A stretch of DNA of 64,000 nt, taken from contig OX344762.1 of assembly GCA_947034895.1 (NCBI GenBank), positions 9,119,501 to 9,183,500 on the forward strand. Reading direction: 5' to 3'. Source of the DNA: Rhytidiadelphus loreus. Lineage: Eukaryota > Streptophyta > Bryopsida > Hypnales > Hylocomiaceae. Below are positions 34,265 through 46,500 of the stretch, in pieces (within the stretch, counting starts at the first letter, position 1; each line of letters begins with the position of its first letter). The notes beneath the pieces were generated by a model, which ran no database searches, was not told the DNA's origin, and saw only the letters and a list, made by a program, of their open reading frames with translations. Both the position numbers and the translations under genes were made by a program.

Positions 34265-36518
34265 TCAAGCAGCTGACTCCAGCTCGACGTTGTTGTTACT
34301 TGGGTTACCAAGGCCGTCCTCTGTTCTCAGTTGTGCGGAGACATCATCGATAGCAGCATTTAGCTGGGCTATCTTCTCATTCAGGGTCTGCCGTGTTTTC
34401 TGCAGATCACACGATTTAACTGTGAGTCTTCACTCAAGAAATTCAGAATCCATACAAAAGATATCGGAACAATGACTCCGGCACTTCTCAAAATGTAAAC
34501 ACCTTGTCATCTATTTTCTCAAACCACATTAAACAGGTCGCCTACTCTCACATTAGTAAACAACAGCTACAAATGATTCATTGCTGTTCGAGCACGAGAG
34601 TCCCCTGCGAATGTGTAGATACTACTGCTTAGCGTCAGTATTTCATACCGTAAACCCAAGCTGAACATACTACTTGCCAGGTATACCCAACCCTATCTAA
34701 TGACAGTGCCTTACGGGTACAAATGGCTTCTAAATGGATCCTCACATGACTTAACATGACATGCGGAAGATGTCCAATTAAGTGAGTGCACAACATGACA
34801 GGATAATGTGAGGATATCCAGGGAATATGCAAATAAAGAGAGTACCATTAGAGTGTTGAATATAGTGGAATTCAAATATACTGATAGGCCTGGCGGTACT
34901 AACATCGACGTAGGCACTATATTATTCGAAAACTTAGTCAAGGCACTCGATGAAACTCATGCTACAATAGAAGTAGCCTATAGACGCATCATCTTACCAT
35001 TCACAGTAAACAAGTTAACAACTGATAAAGGACACCACACCACACCTACGTGTGATGAGGGAGTAAGAATTTTGTGAGAGCCCACCTCAAGACCTTCATC
35101 ATCTTCGAGGAAACGTGCGGGTCTCTTAGTTGCAGACCCTTCTTCTTTCACATGATCCCCATCTTCCAGGGTCTTGGAGATCTGGCGTTTGGACACGATG
35201 TTCACGTCCTCATGTCATGCTGCTCTACTACTTAGACAAAACCTGATAAATAAGCCACTTCTAGAAAAATCTTCGTTGAAGATGATCTCAGACTAAAATT
35301 CGTTGAAGACGTTATCAAGTTAAGTCTCACGTTCGCTTCGCAATTGATGGACCAGGTCGGCAATCAAAGAATCATTAATTCAAATCTCATTTTAAGGGAG
35401 CAGTACTTGCATTACACAAAAAAGCAAATAAGGGTTTCTACCTGTGGTGCAAGAATGTAACCCAAGGCACCAAAGACAGCTCCACCGAGTAAAAACCCAG
35501 CCACGAAGTCACCTCCACCACCTCCGCGCCTGTCACTATGCCATTGCCAAAAATATCAAGATTCAGTACCTAAAGCCATTTGATTCAGAAGCATGCCTTT
35601 CTTATTCGATAAATTTCACTCAAAAAATACAAACCCTGAAACCCGTCTCCAATTACCTGTAATCGGCGGACACCAAAGCTCGCCGACCAGAGACATGAGA
35701 TGGCCAAGAGCGTGCCTGTGAGATCTTCACTGACGTTCTTTGAAAAGCAGTGGCACCTGAAATCCACCAAAGTTCCCATCACCAGTGCTGCAACACCGTC
35801 TGCAATTCATGCAATCTTACTGCAAGTGAAAGCCATAGTCGATTCATTGCCAAGAAGAGAATTAGGGTTTTCATCTCGACAACTCAGAAGTTTCCTCCCA
35901 TCTCCAGTACCTGAACCTCATCTCTAGGTACCAGTCTAAATGAAAGAATAAACCTCAAACCACGAATTGCATAACCAAATCAACAATCCAATACACCTAA
36001 AACTAATCAAGGTAAAAGAATCTACACCCAAATGCTCTTCTGAAATACGCGCTCAAGACATTCAAGTAAAATTTTAACAAATGTATATCTAATTGAATCT
36101 CTCAATCTGAATTTCAATGTTTAAAGCATCGTCCCACACTAAATCTCCATGGAACAAAGAAACCACTACACAAGTCACTGTGCAAAACTAAGCCCAGTCC
36201 AGCCATTTTTCCAAAAAGAATGCACAATGAATGCCACCAAACATAATGAATTGAACAGAGCAATTCTTGATAGAATGCAATCCTAGCAGACCCAACAAAA
36301 CTACAATGCCGCGAAAGGCGAGTCACATCAGCGAACGAACGTGAGGACGCCCGCGGGTTGCAATTGGGGAGAGAATTGCACACCAGGAGATACAAACCCT
36401 AAACCCCCAAGCCAAGAATTCCAATTGGGAGAAGAAATAGAAATGCACACAAACCAGCGAGAGCCAGAGCCGGCGCTCTTGTCGCGCACGGAGAGTGCAA
36501 CGCTGGAGCCGGAGCCAT
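34265..36518 (-). CDS. Chloroplast inner-envelope membrane protein (At1g42960-like)
   Basis: Five exons on the minus strand, 36518-36455, 35756-35657, 35529-35442, 35181-35086 and 34399-34265, have consistent phases and GT-AG borders and give 160 residues. An in-frame ATG at 36527 would add MPT; the 36518 ATG has the better context (ACCATGG). Residues 1-55 look like a transit peptide (Ala/Ser/Arg-rich, few acids). Residues 62-82 are a glycine-rich membrane span (DFVAGFLLGGAVFGALGYIL) followed by APQ. An acidic linker comes next, then a C-terminal coiled coil (EKTRQTLNEKIAQLNAAIDD). The span, LAPQ and coiled-coil order match the small plant protein known from chloroplast inner-envelope proteomics. 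Biochemical function is not known to me. Confidence 0.85.
36394..36404 (-). promoter_or_regulatory. Telobox in first intron
   Basis: AAACCCTAAAC on the plus strand lies about 50 bases into intron 1 of the envelope-protein gene. Teloboxes near the 5' end are common in housekeeping and plastid-biogenesis genes of plants. Function here is inferred from position only. Confidence 0.3.
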
Positions 36519-36703
36519 GGTGGGCATGAGAGGAGGACTCCTAGAAAGTGGAGCTTCAAGGGCAAGAAGGAAAATCCGAAAGACGGAATGGATGAGAGAA
36601 CAATGAGGGAAAGCAACTCACAGTGACGGACGCCGGGCGGAACGGAACTGAAGAAATCTGTACTTCAGCTACTTGGATGAGATCCTCTTTGGCTTCCTAC
36701 TGT

Positions 36704-37024
36704 AGGGCCGGTCGCCATTGGGGCCCGGACGTCCAGTCCAGGCGCTGGACGGGTCCGGCCCTCGGACCTGGAGCACTCAGAAAAAACATTTCCTCAGCAC
36801 TACTATTTACCGAATTCAGTAGTTCAGTGGTGGGAGTTATGCAGACTCTGTTTCTGCCTAAAATAGAGCATCCATAGGGTTTGGCCCCTCCAGCTCTGCG
36901 CTTCCTCATTGCACGGGCTGAAGCCTGGAGCTCCGGTCGGACCTGCAGCATGCTGCTTATTTCCAATGGAGTCCCCCCGACCCATCCAAAATCGGAGGTC
37001 CAGGCCCCAATGGAGACCCGCTTT
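36704..37024. mobile_element. ~320 bp GC-rich MITE
   Basis: The left end GGGCCGGTCGCCATTGGGGC and the inverse of the right end, AAGCGGGTCTCCATTGGGGC, continue as matching (C/T)GGAC(G/C)TCC. It lies about 180 bp upstream of the envelope-protein start codon. The frames at 36623-36966 run across it and are not genes. Confidence 0.6.
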
Positions 37025-37097
37025 TAGTGCTACGAGGAGTTCTTTGAGCCAGTATTGTCATTTTTTTGCTCTCACTAGAAAGAGTTGCACATTGCAC

Positions 37098-37556
37098 TTA
37101 ACCCTTAAAGAACGAGTCGGTCATTGTCAAAATCAACTATTTTGGAACTGTGTGAATTGTTGGCTTAAAAAAATGCAAAAGAACTCATTGAAAGTCAAAC
37201 ATAACATTGCTAAACCAAGTGAGGTACTTCCCCCCAGGCGGAGGTACGTATAATTCCTTCTAAGATACCTTGGGAGAAAATTGAGTTATAATATTCAAAA
37301 TTTGATTGGCTTGGCTCAAAATCTAATTTCCTAGGTTGTCAGACTTTGGATTATCATTGGCTAGGGGCTCCTAATTAGGGGGGAGCAAAAGGGAATTCCC
37401 CCAGCAAAGGTGAACAATGTTATGAACTACTGTAGAAGATGTTCCCTTTCATACAAAATTTGGAGGATGATCAAATAGTTGCACTTTTGTCCCACATGGT
37501 GATATTCTTTGTCATTCATCGGCCAAAGAACGTCCTCTATGTCGTTTATGGGTTAA
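37098..37556. mobile_element. TTAA-bounded TIR element, 459 bp
   Basis: The left end is TTAACCCTTAAAGAACGAGT; the inverse of the right end is TTAACCCATAAACGACATAG. Flanks outside TTAA (ATTGCAC and CCCTGG) do not repeat. The element shares terminal consensus TTAACCC(C/T/A)TAAANNAC with those at 13850 and 38431. No transposase can be read. Confidence 0.5.
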
Positions 37557-37899
37557 CCCTGGAAAAACTTTGGCCTATGACCAAAGTAGTCACTCAAAAA
37601 TGATTTGATTTTTGGACCAATACTTGCATTCTTGATTTCTATGCTAATCTAGAAAGGCATCCATTGGATATTTTTAGGCTACCATGTTGTTATTAGGATA
37701 ATTTGAACACTACTCTTTTTTGTCTTGATAGTGAAGGGGAAAATTAGCATCAGCTAGAAAAGTAGTGTCACAACAATTTATTTTTTTGAATGGAAATTGA
37801 TACAAAATATGAATATTTCAACCTTAGCTAATTCAAAAAATAGTGTGACTTTGGTAAATATGTGTCATATGCACTATTAGGACAACTCATTGTAGTTCT

Positions 37900-38154
37900 A
37901 AAGTACTTTGAATAGATACAAGAAAACTCGAATTTAGACATTGGACAATGAAAATAGATCACTTGAAAAGCTAGCTAAAAGACAAAAGCAAAAAAATTCC
38001 AATTGTACTTCATATTTGGAGTGCAATGTGCTTTAGTAAGTGTGATTTGTGAAAGACTTCTATAATTTTTGTCTTTTAGCTAGCTTTTCAAGTGATTTAT
38101 TTTCATTGTCCAATTTTTAAATTTGAATTTTTTGTGTCTATTCATAGTACTTTA
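37900..38154. mobile_element. Foldback family B, complete inverted pair
   Basis: The left arm 37900-37988 and right arm 38069-38154 are inverse copies sharing AAAGTACTTTGAATAGA/AAAGTACTATGAATAGA, GACAATGAAAATA and ACTTGAAAAGCTAGCTAAAA. A loop of about 80 bases separates them. Sequence beyond the right arm to about 38210 is also shared, inverted, with 15330-15400, so the mobile unit is probably larger than the visible palindrome. Confidence 0.65.
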
Positions 38155-38430
38155 GGATGTGCTTCCACTGATAGAAATTTCAAGTTCTAATTATGAACCT
38201 ATCAAAAGTTAGAAGTTCATTTGGAGGGCCAATATATCAGTTCAATTGACAATGCTCTAAGGGCATGATGAGTGACTCGGCAAGACTAGTTGGAAATTGG
38301 TAAATTATTATGACATGCACTATAATAAGGACAAATCCTTATAGCCTTGTGTACTTGAACAAATTATATTAAGGTCACTATAAGAAAATCATAAGAAATA
38401 ATTGTAATTCTCGAATGTCAAAGTCATGTT

Positions 38431-39362
38431 TTAACCCTTAAAGGACCGTCACTATACTTTCACCAAAAACGCTCCAAAACTGCCATTTCTAGTACAAGTA
38501 CCAAAATTTTGAAAAAAGACTTTTTTGACATATCTAACCGTAGGATATTGTATTATATAGTATTAAAAACATGTGGTAAAAATTTCAGACATTTCCACCG
38601 GGTGGATTGCAAGATATAAGCATTCAAATTAACTAAAATCATTTTTTTGACCCTGTGGAAAGCAGGGCAGCTGCACTTCACAAGCTCACATTTCTATGAA
38701 AAAATGACCTAAATGGTGGTGCTTCTTTGGATTTGTTTTCCTAGACAAGTTGGCCACATGCTTGAAAAATTTCACATCATTTGGAATAGTACAACATATA
38801 GGAAAAATATAGTAAGTAGGTAGTAGTAGAGAATGATTAAAAATACTAAATTATTTACAATTTAATTATGGAATTGAAAATTTCCAATCCCAATGGTCGA
38901 AATGTTGTAATAATGTATCTACATCCTATGATTTTATTTTTGTCCAAAAATATTGAAAATTGGATAAGATAAAGGATTTCAAAGTTTATTTTAGAGTAGG
39001 AAATCCAAAACTGCCCGCAAACAAAAAATCCTCATAACTTTTGACTCATTGATTAAAATGGAATGATTCAAAGCTTTTCGTGTATATAAAACTCTAGAAA
39101 ATCAATTCCAAATTTTTATTTCTGAAAAAAGTGATTTTTTCTGATCTGCCCGAACTGCCCGGTTGGGGAAAAAAGTCACATATTAGGCTATAACTTTTGA
39201 CTCATATTTCCAAATGTCATGAAATTTGGTGCATATGAAAGATCTTCCTTGCCTCCACATTCTATTAAAATTTCAGCCCCAAATATGCAAATCTCCGCTC
39301 GTAGGTACCTGCCCAAAATTTCTATACAGCCAAAAAACACAATCCGGTCCTTTAGGGGTTAA
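38431..39362. mobile_element. TTAA-bounded TIR element, 932 bp
   Basis: The left end is TTAACCCTTAAAGGACCG and the inverse of the right end is TTAACCCCTAAAGGACCG, an 18-base match with one difference. The flanks beyond TTAA (CATGTT and GAACGAG) are unrelated. Inside, a module beginning CATAACTTTTGACTCAT or CTATAACTTTTGACTCAT occurs twice (about 39030 and 39190), and a CTGCCCG word recurs. There is no coding capacity, so it is non-autonomous. The termini and TTAA target preference fit a piggyBac-type mechanism; that assignment is inference. Confidence 0.6.
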
Positions 39363-40514
39363 GAACGAGAAGTCAAAAGTAGTGGCTTACATTAAATAGA
39401 TATCTATTTTTTGACAAACTACCCTATATTTAATTTAAAAAATAATTAACTTGACTTGAGTATGGGTGAAAATCATTCAATTTTCAGTATAAACAATAAT
39501 TGTTTGACCATTCCTTCACAAGCCATTTTTGGGCTCTTGCAACTATAGAACATCCCTACCCTACCTTAAATGGCCAAACACTAACACTCAAAACACCTTA
39601 CCCTACCGTCATCAATGCATACTTCATCCTTTATGCCCCCATGCTTTTCAAATTTCAAATTTCAACTAGAAAGATTATGTTTTTTCTCTAATTGTGGCAA
39701 TGCCTTCTAACAAGGAATTAGGATCTTCATTGTAGGCTTTCAATTGACACTTCAACTCTAAAGCATTTCATGAACTAAAATAAAATTTTGTGTTTTTCCA
39801 CCAAGCCCCTATAAATGCAAATTTTGTTATTATTATTTTTTAGAACTTTTATGTAAAGTGGTGCGTATTTCTAGCTTTCCAATAACTCAATAGGCAACTA
39901 AATTTTTTTATATTTTTAAATAATTTTCTTTTTGTGAAGATTGGATCCATGTCTAAAACAAAGATTTTGTTCATTCCATTCTCATTAATGGTGTAAAAAT
40001 TATGAGGATATTTGTTATGCAAGCAATTATAGAATGTATCAAAAAAATATCAAATGAAGTTCATTTTTTTAACTCTATTTTACAATTCTTGGAAACTTAA
40101 AAGTGCATAATTATGGTTTAGGTGGTTTGCAATAACATTCCCTCCCTATTGGGATTGGCATGTTTGAAGTTTCTATAAGATTTATTAGCAATTTAGTTTT
40201 TTTCAATGATCTTGTAAATCTAACTACATAATGATTCCATTAAAGGGCATAAATCAAGTGTTATATATATATATATAATTTTATTTTTATGAATTTTCAA
40301 TACTATTTTCCAACACAATATTAAAATTTTCAAGCTTCAAAAGACATTAATTTTTTCTCTAAATTTTTTAAAGTTGAACCTGCTTTATGAAGAAGTATTG
40401 AAAAAAACTTGTTGCACTGCTTTGACCTTGGAGGGTTGGAGATGTTTAGTAAGTACTATCTAAAAATTGGTGTAGAAGTAAATATACAAGTTTGGTGCAA
40501 AATTCTATTGATAA
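39363..40514. other. AT-rich intergenic, no gene seen
   Basis: A short (TA)n tract lies at 40262-40277. No gene or named repeat is recognised. Confidence 0.45.
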
Positions 40515-40693
40515 GAAATTTCGTTAAAACGGCATATTCCATGTGTCATTTTTAGACCACTCGGTTCGAACCCTAAAAGTGCCATTTAGAATTGGTATAG
40601 ATTTTAGACATCTTGGACAAGTGTAAATTTCAGACCTAGTCTGAACTGTAAAAACTACCAAAGCTATGGAATTGCGCCATTTTAATGAAATTC
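40515..40693 (+). mobile_element. MITE-A copy 5
   Basis: The left terminus GAAATTTCGTTAAAACGGC and right terminus GCGCCATTTTAATGAAATTC are inverted. The interior retains TATAGATTTTAGACATCTTG and AAACTACCAAAGCTATGGAA. A GGTTCGAACCC word inside resembles a tRNA T-arm but is not part of a tRNA fold. Confidence 0.6.
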
Positions 40694-41285
40694 CCAATAA
40701 TTGTTAGAAGTTGCAAAAGAAATTACAAATTTGTCTACTCTACCTTATTTTTAAATTGTATTATCGTCGGTAATGTTGTGACAATTTTGCTCCAAAATAC
40801 CAAAAATGCACTAGCAATTAACCCAAAAATGCTTGAGAGCAACAAAATAACCTTTAGATGACATAGAGCACCCTAAGGAGATGAAAAAGAGTATTTTTTT
40901 CATCCAATTTTTTTGGGAGACTTAGATGAATACTTTGGTAGAAAGGTGGTATTGGAAATTTTCTTTTTGTAGTATTGTTGACTTTTTTATATAGGGAGAT
41001 GCTAAATCAATGGATCACCATGTACATAGTAGTGTATTTTAGCAACTTCAAGTCTTTGTTATTGATATAAATTTGAGCCATAAACATGATCTTTTTAGAA
41101 TTTGAGCCCATCTAATGAAAGGAAGTAAATGAATTGCAGTTTTTTATTCAAACTTGAAATTTGAAAATTTCCTAAATTACTATTGTTGATTTTTTTACTA
41201 TAAAAAGACGCAGTAATTAGGTAACCATGATATTGTACACTACTATATCCCCGTATAGAAAAAAATTCAAATATTTTGAACAAAT

Positions 41286-41560
41286 TTTGTATTTGATATG
41301 AATTTTCTTCAATTTTTCCTTAAGAAAATCACAGTAATTTGAAATTTTATAGCTTATAGGAGACATGTGCTTTAATTTCTGGAAAATAAATACAAAAAAT
41401 TTCAAGAATGAATAGTTGCAAAATGGGAACATACAAGATTGAAAGGCCTTTTTTGTGGTCATAGGCTCCTCTTATTAGGGTTAAGCATATTTTGTATTTG
41501 ATATGATCTTTCTTCAATTTCTCATTACAAAATTTAGAGTAATTTCAAAATTTCACAAAA
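41286..41560 (+). repeat. Short direct repeat
   Basis: Two copies of a roughly 70 bp unit start TTTTGTATTTGATATGA (41286 and 41489) and share TTTCTTCAATTT and AGTAATTT. The function is unknown. The minus-strand frames in this region come from AT-rich sequence. Confidence 0.45.
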
Positions 41561-41690
41561 ATTTCTGAAAATTTTAAGACTTTTAGAAAATATGTGATTA
41601 CATCTTTTAAGGAAAAAAAAAATTACACTTAAATATATAGAAAAATGGAGTATATAAAGCAATGGATTTAAAAAAAAAAATCCATAGATA

Positions 41691-41846
41691 GTCAATTTTG
41701 TTAAAATGGCGGCATTTTTTTGCCATTTTTGATACACATTTTGCCATTTTACCAGAATGTAGTGTTATTTTCTAACAAATTCAGTGCCATTTTAATGAAA
41801 TGTGGTGCCATTATTCTGGAATACCGCCATTTTAAATGAAATTGAC
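41691..41846. mobile_element. MITE-A copy 6 (best-preserved TIRs)
   Basis: The left end GTCAATTTTGTTAAAATGGC and right end GCCATTTTAAATGAAATTGA are inverted. The symmetry extends outward as ATAG/CTATAT, so the true ends may lie a few bases further out. The length of 156 bp equals that of copy 1. The interior has additional GCCATTTT words. Confidence 0.7.
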
Positions 41847-42220
41847 TATATAGTCATAGGGTCCATCCTTAATTTAAATTTGGAAAGACAATACCTTGAT
41901 GATAGGTGGTTAATTAAAAATGTTTCAATTATTAGACCAATATGTACATTCTTTGTTTCTATAGTAGTAGAGAAAATCATCCATAGAACACTTTTAGTCC
42001 TTGATGTTGTTTCAAGGTTAAAGGTTAATAGTCATAAAAATAGTAACTCTCATAACATTGTATAACCTTGGGCTACGACCATTGATTTCAATTGGATTAG
42101 AAACTAAACTTGATAAGATTCATTTTATTAGTTGAACTCAAATTCAAAAAATATCGTTTTTGTGGCTAAAATTCACATCAAGCATAAATAGCAAGAAATG
42201 GCGAAAAGGGTGATATGTGG
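41847..42220. other. AT-rich spacer, no gene seen
   Basis: No gene or additional repeat is recognised between the MITE-A copy and the CACTA MITE. The 41802-42065 frame overlaps the MITE and shows no domain. Confidence 0.4.
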
Positions 42221-42223
42221 ATT

Positions 42224-42368
42224 CACTACTAGAAAATTCAATTTTTCTATTGATTTGGTTGCGTTGATTTGATTCATTTTTCTTTTGTTGATTTCTATCC
42301 AAATCAACAGAAAAGTGAACCAAATCAACACAACCAAATTAAGAGAAAAATTGAATTTTCTAGTAGTG
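42224..42368. mobile_element. CACTA-type MITE, 145 bp, hairpin
   Basis: The ends are CACTACTAGAAAATTCAATT and its exact inverse ending TTTTCTAGTAGTG. The element is flanked on both sides by ATT (42221-42223 and 42369-42371), the three-base duplication expected of CACTA (En/Spm) elements. The two halves pair almost end to end, with about 68-base arms and a few mismatches, so a transcript would form a long hairpin. Confidence 0.85.
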
Positions 42369-42621
42369 ATTGAGCATCTTCTTCTTTAGAAAAGTTAATA
42401 ATACCATGTTGAGTGAATCTGCAATACTATTCTCTCAAAATGTACTAAAGCAACTAAAAAAAAATGGATGAAAAAATGGATGAAAAAATGTATTTTTCCA
42501 TCCTATAGATTTCAAGTGAAGTCATCTAAAGGACATATTGTGTCCTCAACAACATTTCACAGATACCCTCCGTTGATCCTCCCCAAATTGGAAAGGTATA
42601 ATGCTTTGCTAGATACCTTGG

Positions 42622-42625
<4 letters not shown>

Positions 42626-42697
<72 letters not shown>
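42626..42697. repeat. (AT)n microsatellite
   Basis: About 36 uninterrupted AT dinucleotides. The overlapping frames on both strands encode only Ile-Tyr repeats and are artefacts. Confidence 0.97.
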
Positions 42698-42700
<3 letters not shown>

Positions 42701-43431
42701 GTAATTCAAAAATTGTCGTTGGCTGAGAAGCCCTACTGTATAAGACACTGTAGAGGTTCGCTTTTCAAGGATGCAAAAGGACCTCTTCTAAAATTGGTAA
42801 ACAATGTACTGCCTACCGACATTTCAGGGCATGGTCAGTGACATCTAGCTTAGCGGCAGAATGATGAAGCACAGTGGAGACTTGTAGACCTTGTTGCATG
42901 GCCGCTACGTTAACATGATTTGGTTTGTGGTCCAGGCCAAAAGCATGGTGGGCACGTTCTTCTTACCAAACTATCCGAAGCTGATGGAGCTTCAGAAGCC
43001 ACCGCATGCAAGCAATCTCTGAATGCACTGAAAACCAGGAACGAGATTTTACGAAGCTTCTTTCATCTTTCTCCGTTGCAGGGTAACTTCTTCCCCCACA
43101 CCCCCAGGTCACGTTCCTTCCTTGTTTCCGCAAGCACACTGGACAACAGTGAGAGGCCAGAGTACAATCTCCATGCAGCTGAGCAACAACTCCCTGAAAT
43201 TTCAATCTATGCAGGAACAAGCAGCTCCGTATGGGCGACGCATCCGAGGTAACAATTGGGTCGACTGTGGAGGATTGAGAGAGAGAGAGAAATCGATTCT
43301 TCCGAGGTGGTGTAGAGGAAGATTATTTTCGGGACTCTGTTGCGGGTGAAGGTTTAGGGTACAGGTTCTTTCGACACTTTGACTGATGGGATTCTTCAGT
43401 CTCTCCGATCATCACTGATGGATTCTGGTTT
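42698..43431. other. 5' flank of DGAT2
   Basis: No gene is supported. The plus frame at 42920-43252 has no domain and no splice partner. A GA run (43276-43291) lies upstream of the DGAT2 TATA box. Confidence 0.4.
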
Positions 43432-43439
43432 TATATAAA
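43432..43439 (+). promoter_or_regulatory. Probable TATA box of DGAT2
   Basis: TATATAAA lies 117 bases before the start codon, and no ATG occurs between it and 43556. Transcription would start near 43465, just before the TGCG-repeat stretch at about 43467-43486, giving a 5' UTR of roughly 90 bases. Confidence 0.5.
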
Positions 43440-43555
43440 ACTCGATCGCTTCTCTTGATTTTATCCTGCGTGCGTGCGTGCGTGCGATACTCGGAGTGGG
43501 AAGAGTCGATCAAGTGTCTGTGAATTTTGGAAGCTTCTGTAGCGGATTGGTAGCC

Positions 43556-46500
43556 ATGGCGAGTGGAGAGGATGGACATGTGAAGATGTGGAGCTTCGTG
43601 GCGATGGCGATGTGGTTGGGAGGATTCCACATCAACCTCTTGGTGACCGTCCTCTGCATCTCCCATTTGCCCAGCACCTGGGCCATCACGTAAGACAAAC
43701 TTTGAACGCTAATTGCTTGCTGTTTCTATGCGCTCTCTTCCTGCTGGCAAGGGTGACGAAAAGTAGGAAACGGTGTAATTTTCCTTGCAATTGCGAGAAA
43801 AAACAAAATCTTGACGAGTCAAGCTTACAGTTGACGTGACCCTCTAAGTCTCTGACCCACCCTGCTGTCCTGGTGAACCCCCAAAGACTAAGAGGCCCAA
43901 ATTGGGTCATGTTTTTCTAGCAGTTTTGAGCAGGTCATATAGAGAATTTCTTTTGTACAATTGTACGTGTGCGATGTTCTCTGCTGATTTCGGTTCTATA
44001 GAATTTGAATTCTATAGTTTCTCAGTTTGATCAATTGAATTGTTTATTTTGATACCATGAATCCTTGGTTCCTTAGGGTTGAAGTTCGTTGGCAAAAAGC
44101 TTGATTCGACAATTGTGAATTTCAATGCATGTTTCTGAGAATCTCATTTTGAATTTATGTTTGCAGACTACTGGCGATCTGGGTGACGCTTTTGTTCCTT
44201 CCTGCTGAGTATGAGACTCCTTTGGGATCAATGGTTGCCAGGTACCTAGCCACAAACCCTGGCGAGGGAGCTCTTGTCCGTGACCTCTAATTTTTCTGGA
44301 ATATTTGTGCTGGACATAAAACTCATGAGAACGTCGTGAGGATTATGGTATTTGATCACTTTAATCATGATTGCTTTTGTGTGCTTTGATTCAGATTTAT
44401 AGTTAAACATGCAACAAATTACTTCCCAATCAAGGTGATCTTTGAGGATGAAAATGCCTTTGATCCAAATCAGTCATACGGTGAGCGAGTTTTCCGCACT
44501 AATGATTCTGCAATACCGATAAGTAAATGTGACCGATTGCCGATTTCGTCTGACTTTGGAATACTTGTCAATGATGTGTAGTCGTTGGAGGTTGTTTGGA
44601 TGCCCTTACTGATAATATGCAGACTTAAAATCAAAATTTCGAATCGTTCAAATAGAAAATTGTTAATAGAATAGGTGCTTTCTCTTGTGTAAGCCCGACT
44701 TCAAATGACTAGAAAAAGACAAGACAAGACAAGAAATCTCAGTCAGTAGAGTAGAATAAATTTCCAAAAAAGAGTATACAGAGAAGTATTGCGCTTACTG
44801 GAAGGCAAACTAGAAATTAAAGTACACGATTGGTATTAATATAAAGCATAGTATAATTGAGGAGACTAAACTAATTACAACTGCCATTGTTTTTGTTTTG
44901 ATAAGTTTTGGGGATGTATGTTATTTACAGTATTCACGGTTGAGCCACATTCAGTGCTCCCTCTTGGAATCGTTGTTTTGACTCCTCAAAGTGGGGTACT
45001 CCCAGTCAAAAAATTACGCGCTCTGGCAACTAGTGCGGTAAGATACTAGAGCTCACTGCAGACTTTGAGTTTTCTTGATCCGTTGAGATTCTTGCTCAAG
45101 AGATTTTGTGGGAGAATTGTGTCACAATTTCAAATGCGTGATGGTAGGTTTTCTGGACACCTGGAGTGCGACACATTTGGACATGGCTGGGAGTTGCACC
45201 TGTTTCAAGAAAGTCCTTCACGCAGTTTCTACAGAAGGGAATCAGTTGTCTTGTTGTGCCAGGAGGTGTGCAGGAGTGTTTATATTTGGAGGAGGGCCGT
45301 GAGGTTAGCAATTCCATCTACTGAAATATCTAGCCAGTCTCTTGGACTAGAAACAATAGAAATGAACTGATAAGCCAGGACTATCTGGTTTCTCTCATGA
45401 TTTGGTTGTCCGACTCTCAAGCATCCTAATGTAGTTGAGATATCCTCTAATTGTGCCAAAGTGGAGGTACGGAGCGTATGTAAAAAATGTAGCCGTGAGT
45501 CAGTAAATATGTAGGTCAATCTAAAATTGTTTAACAAATTGGTGATTGAATTTGCTAGTTCTGGCAAGTCCTGTTAGGTCGTCTTTTCTCCTTTTTAATT
45601 GGAATGTAGTCGAAAACCGTATGAGTTTAATGGATTACTCTATAATTGACATAAGCTGAAAACCACACCGAGCTGTTTTGAGAGCTTGGGTGGTTAGGAG
45701 AAGATATCTTAAAATAAATAACGCCGTGCTGATGTTCCCCGTCTATGGGATCAATTCGTTCATACATTGACGGATATTTGCAGGTGGTATTCTTGAAACA
45801 AAGATTTGGCTTTATCAAAGTTGCGATAGAATCTGGCTCGCCAATTGTACCAACGTACTGCTTTGGTCAGGTTTGTCTCTGTGTATTACCTGCGGTCTCT
45901 TATCTCTGGTTAATCCTGGTCACGGGATGATGATATTTTTCCAATTTATTTGTTGAATGATGGTGCGCTTTAATGCATGAACTGATGAAAGAGAGACTCT
46001 TGCACCATGTCTGATCAGAGCAAGTCTTACAAGTGGTGGAAACCTACTGGCAAATGGTACAAGCAACTCTCTCGAGCTATTGGCTTCACACCTCTTGTGT
46101 TTTGGGGACGATTTGGGTATGGCTACCCTCCCACCTCTTTTCCTCCTACAATGTTCCGTTTTCCTCAGAATTGAAATGACCTCTCTATTTTTTTCATGCA
46201 GCTTTTAAATCGTCAAAGGTTGACTCTAATATTTGATCTCAGACGAGAGAATGAATACTGTCTATCCGGAAAGTAACCTTTGAGATTCACATTCGTTTGG
46301 CGTTGTTGCAGAGGACCAGTTCCGTTCCGAACACCTATGTACTATGTTGTGGGGAAGCCCATCGCAGTCACGAAATGTACCAACCCTTCACAAGAAGAGG
46401 TACAGCGCTCTTCTTTTTTGTTCATGCATGCCGATTAACTTGTTCATAGCACCACACTCAATATCCCAGTTATCTGCGCTGTTTCTTAGTAATGAATAGG

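Noticed and set aside
40555..40575. GGTTCGAACCC resembling a tRNA T-arm
   Set aside because: The upstream 55 bases do not form acceptor, D or anticodon arms; the word lies inside a MITE-A copy.
42468..42748. Frames through the (AT)n tract on both strands
   Set aside because: The products are Ile-Tyr repeats from the microsatellite.
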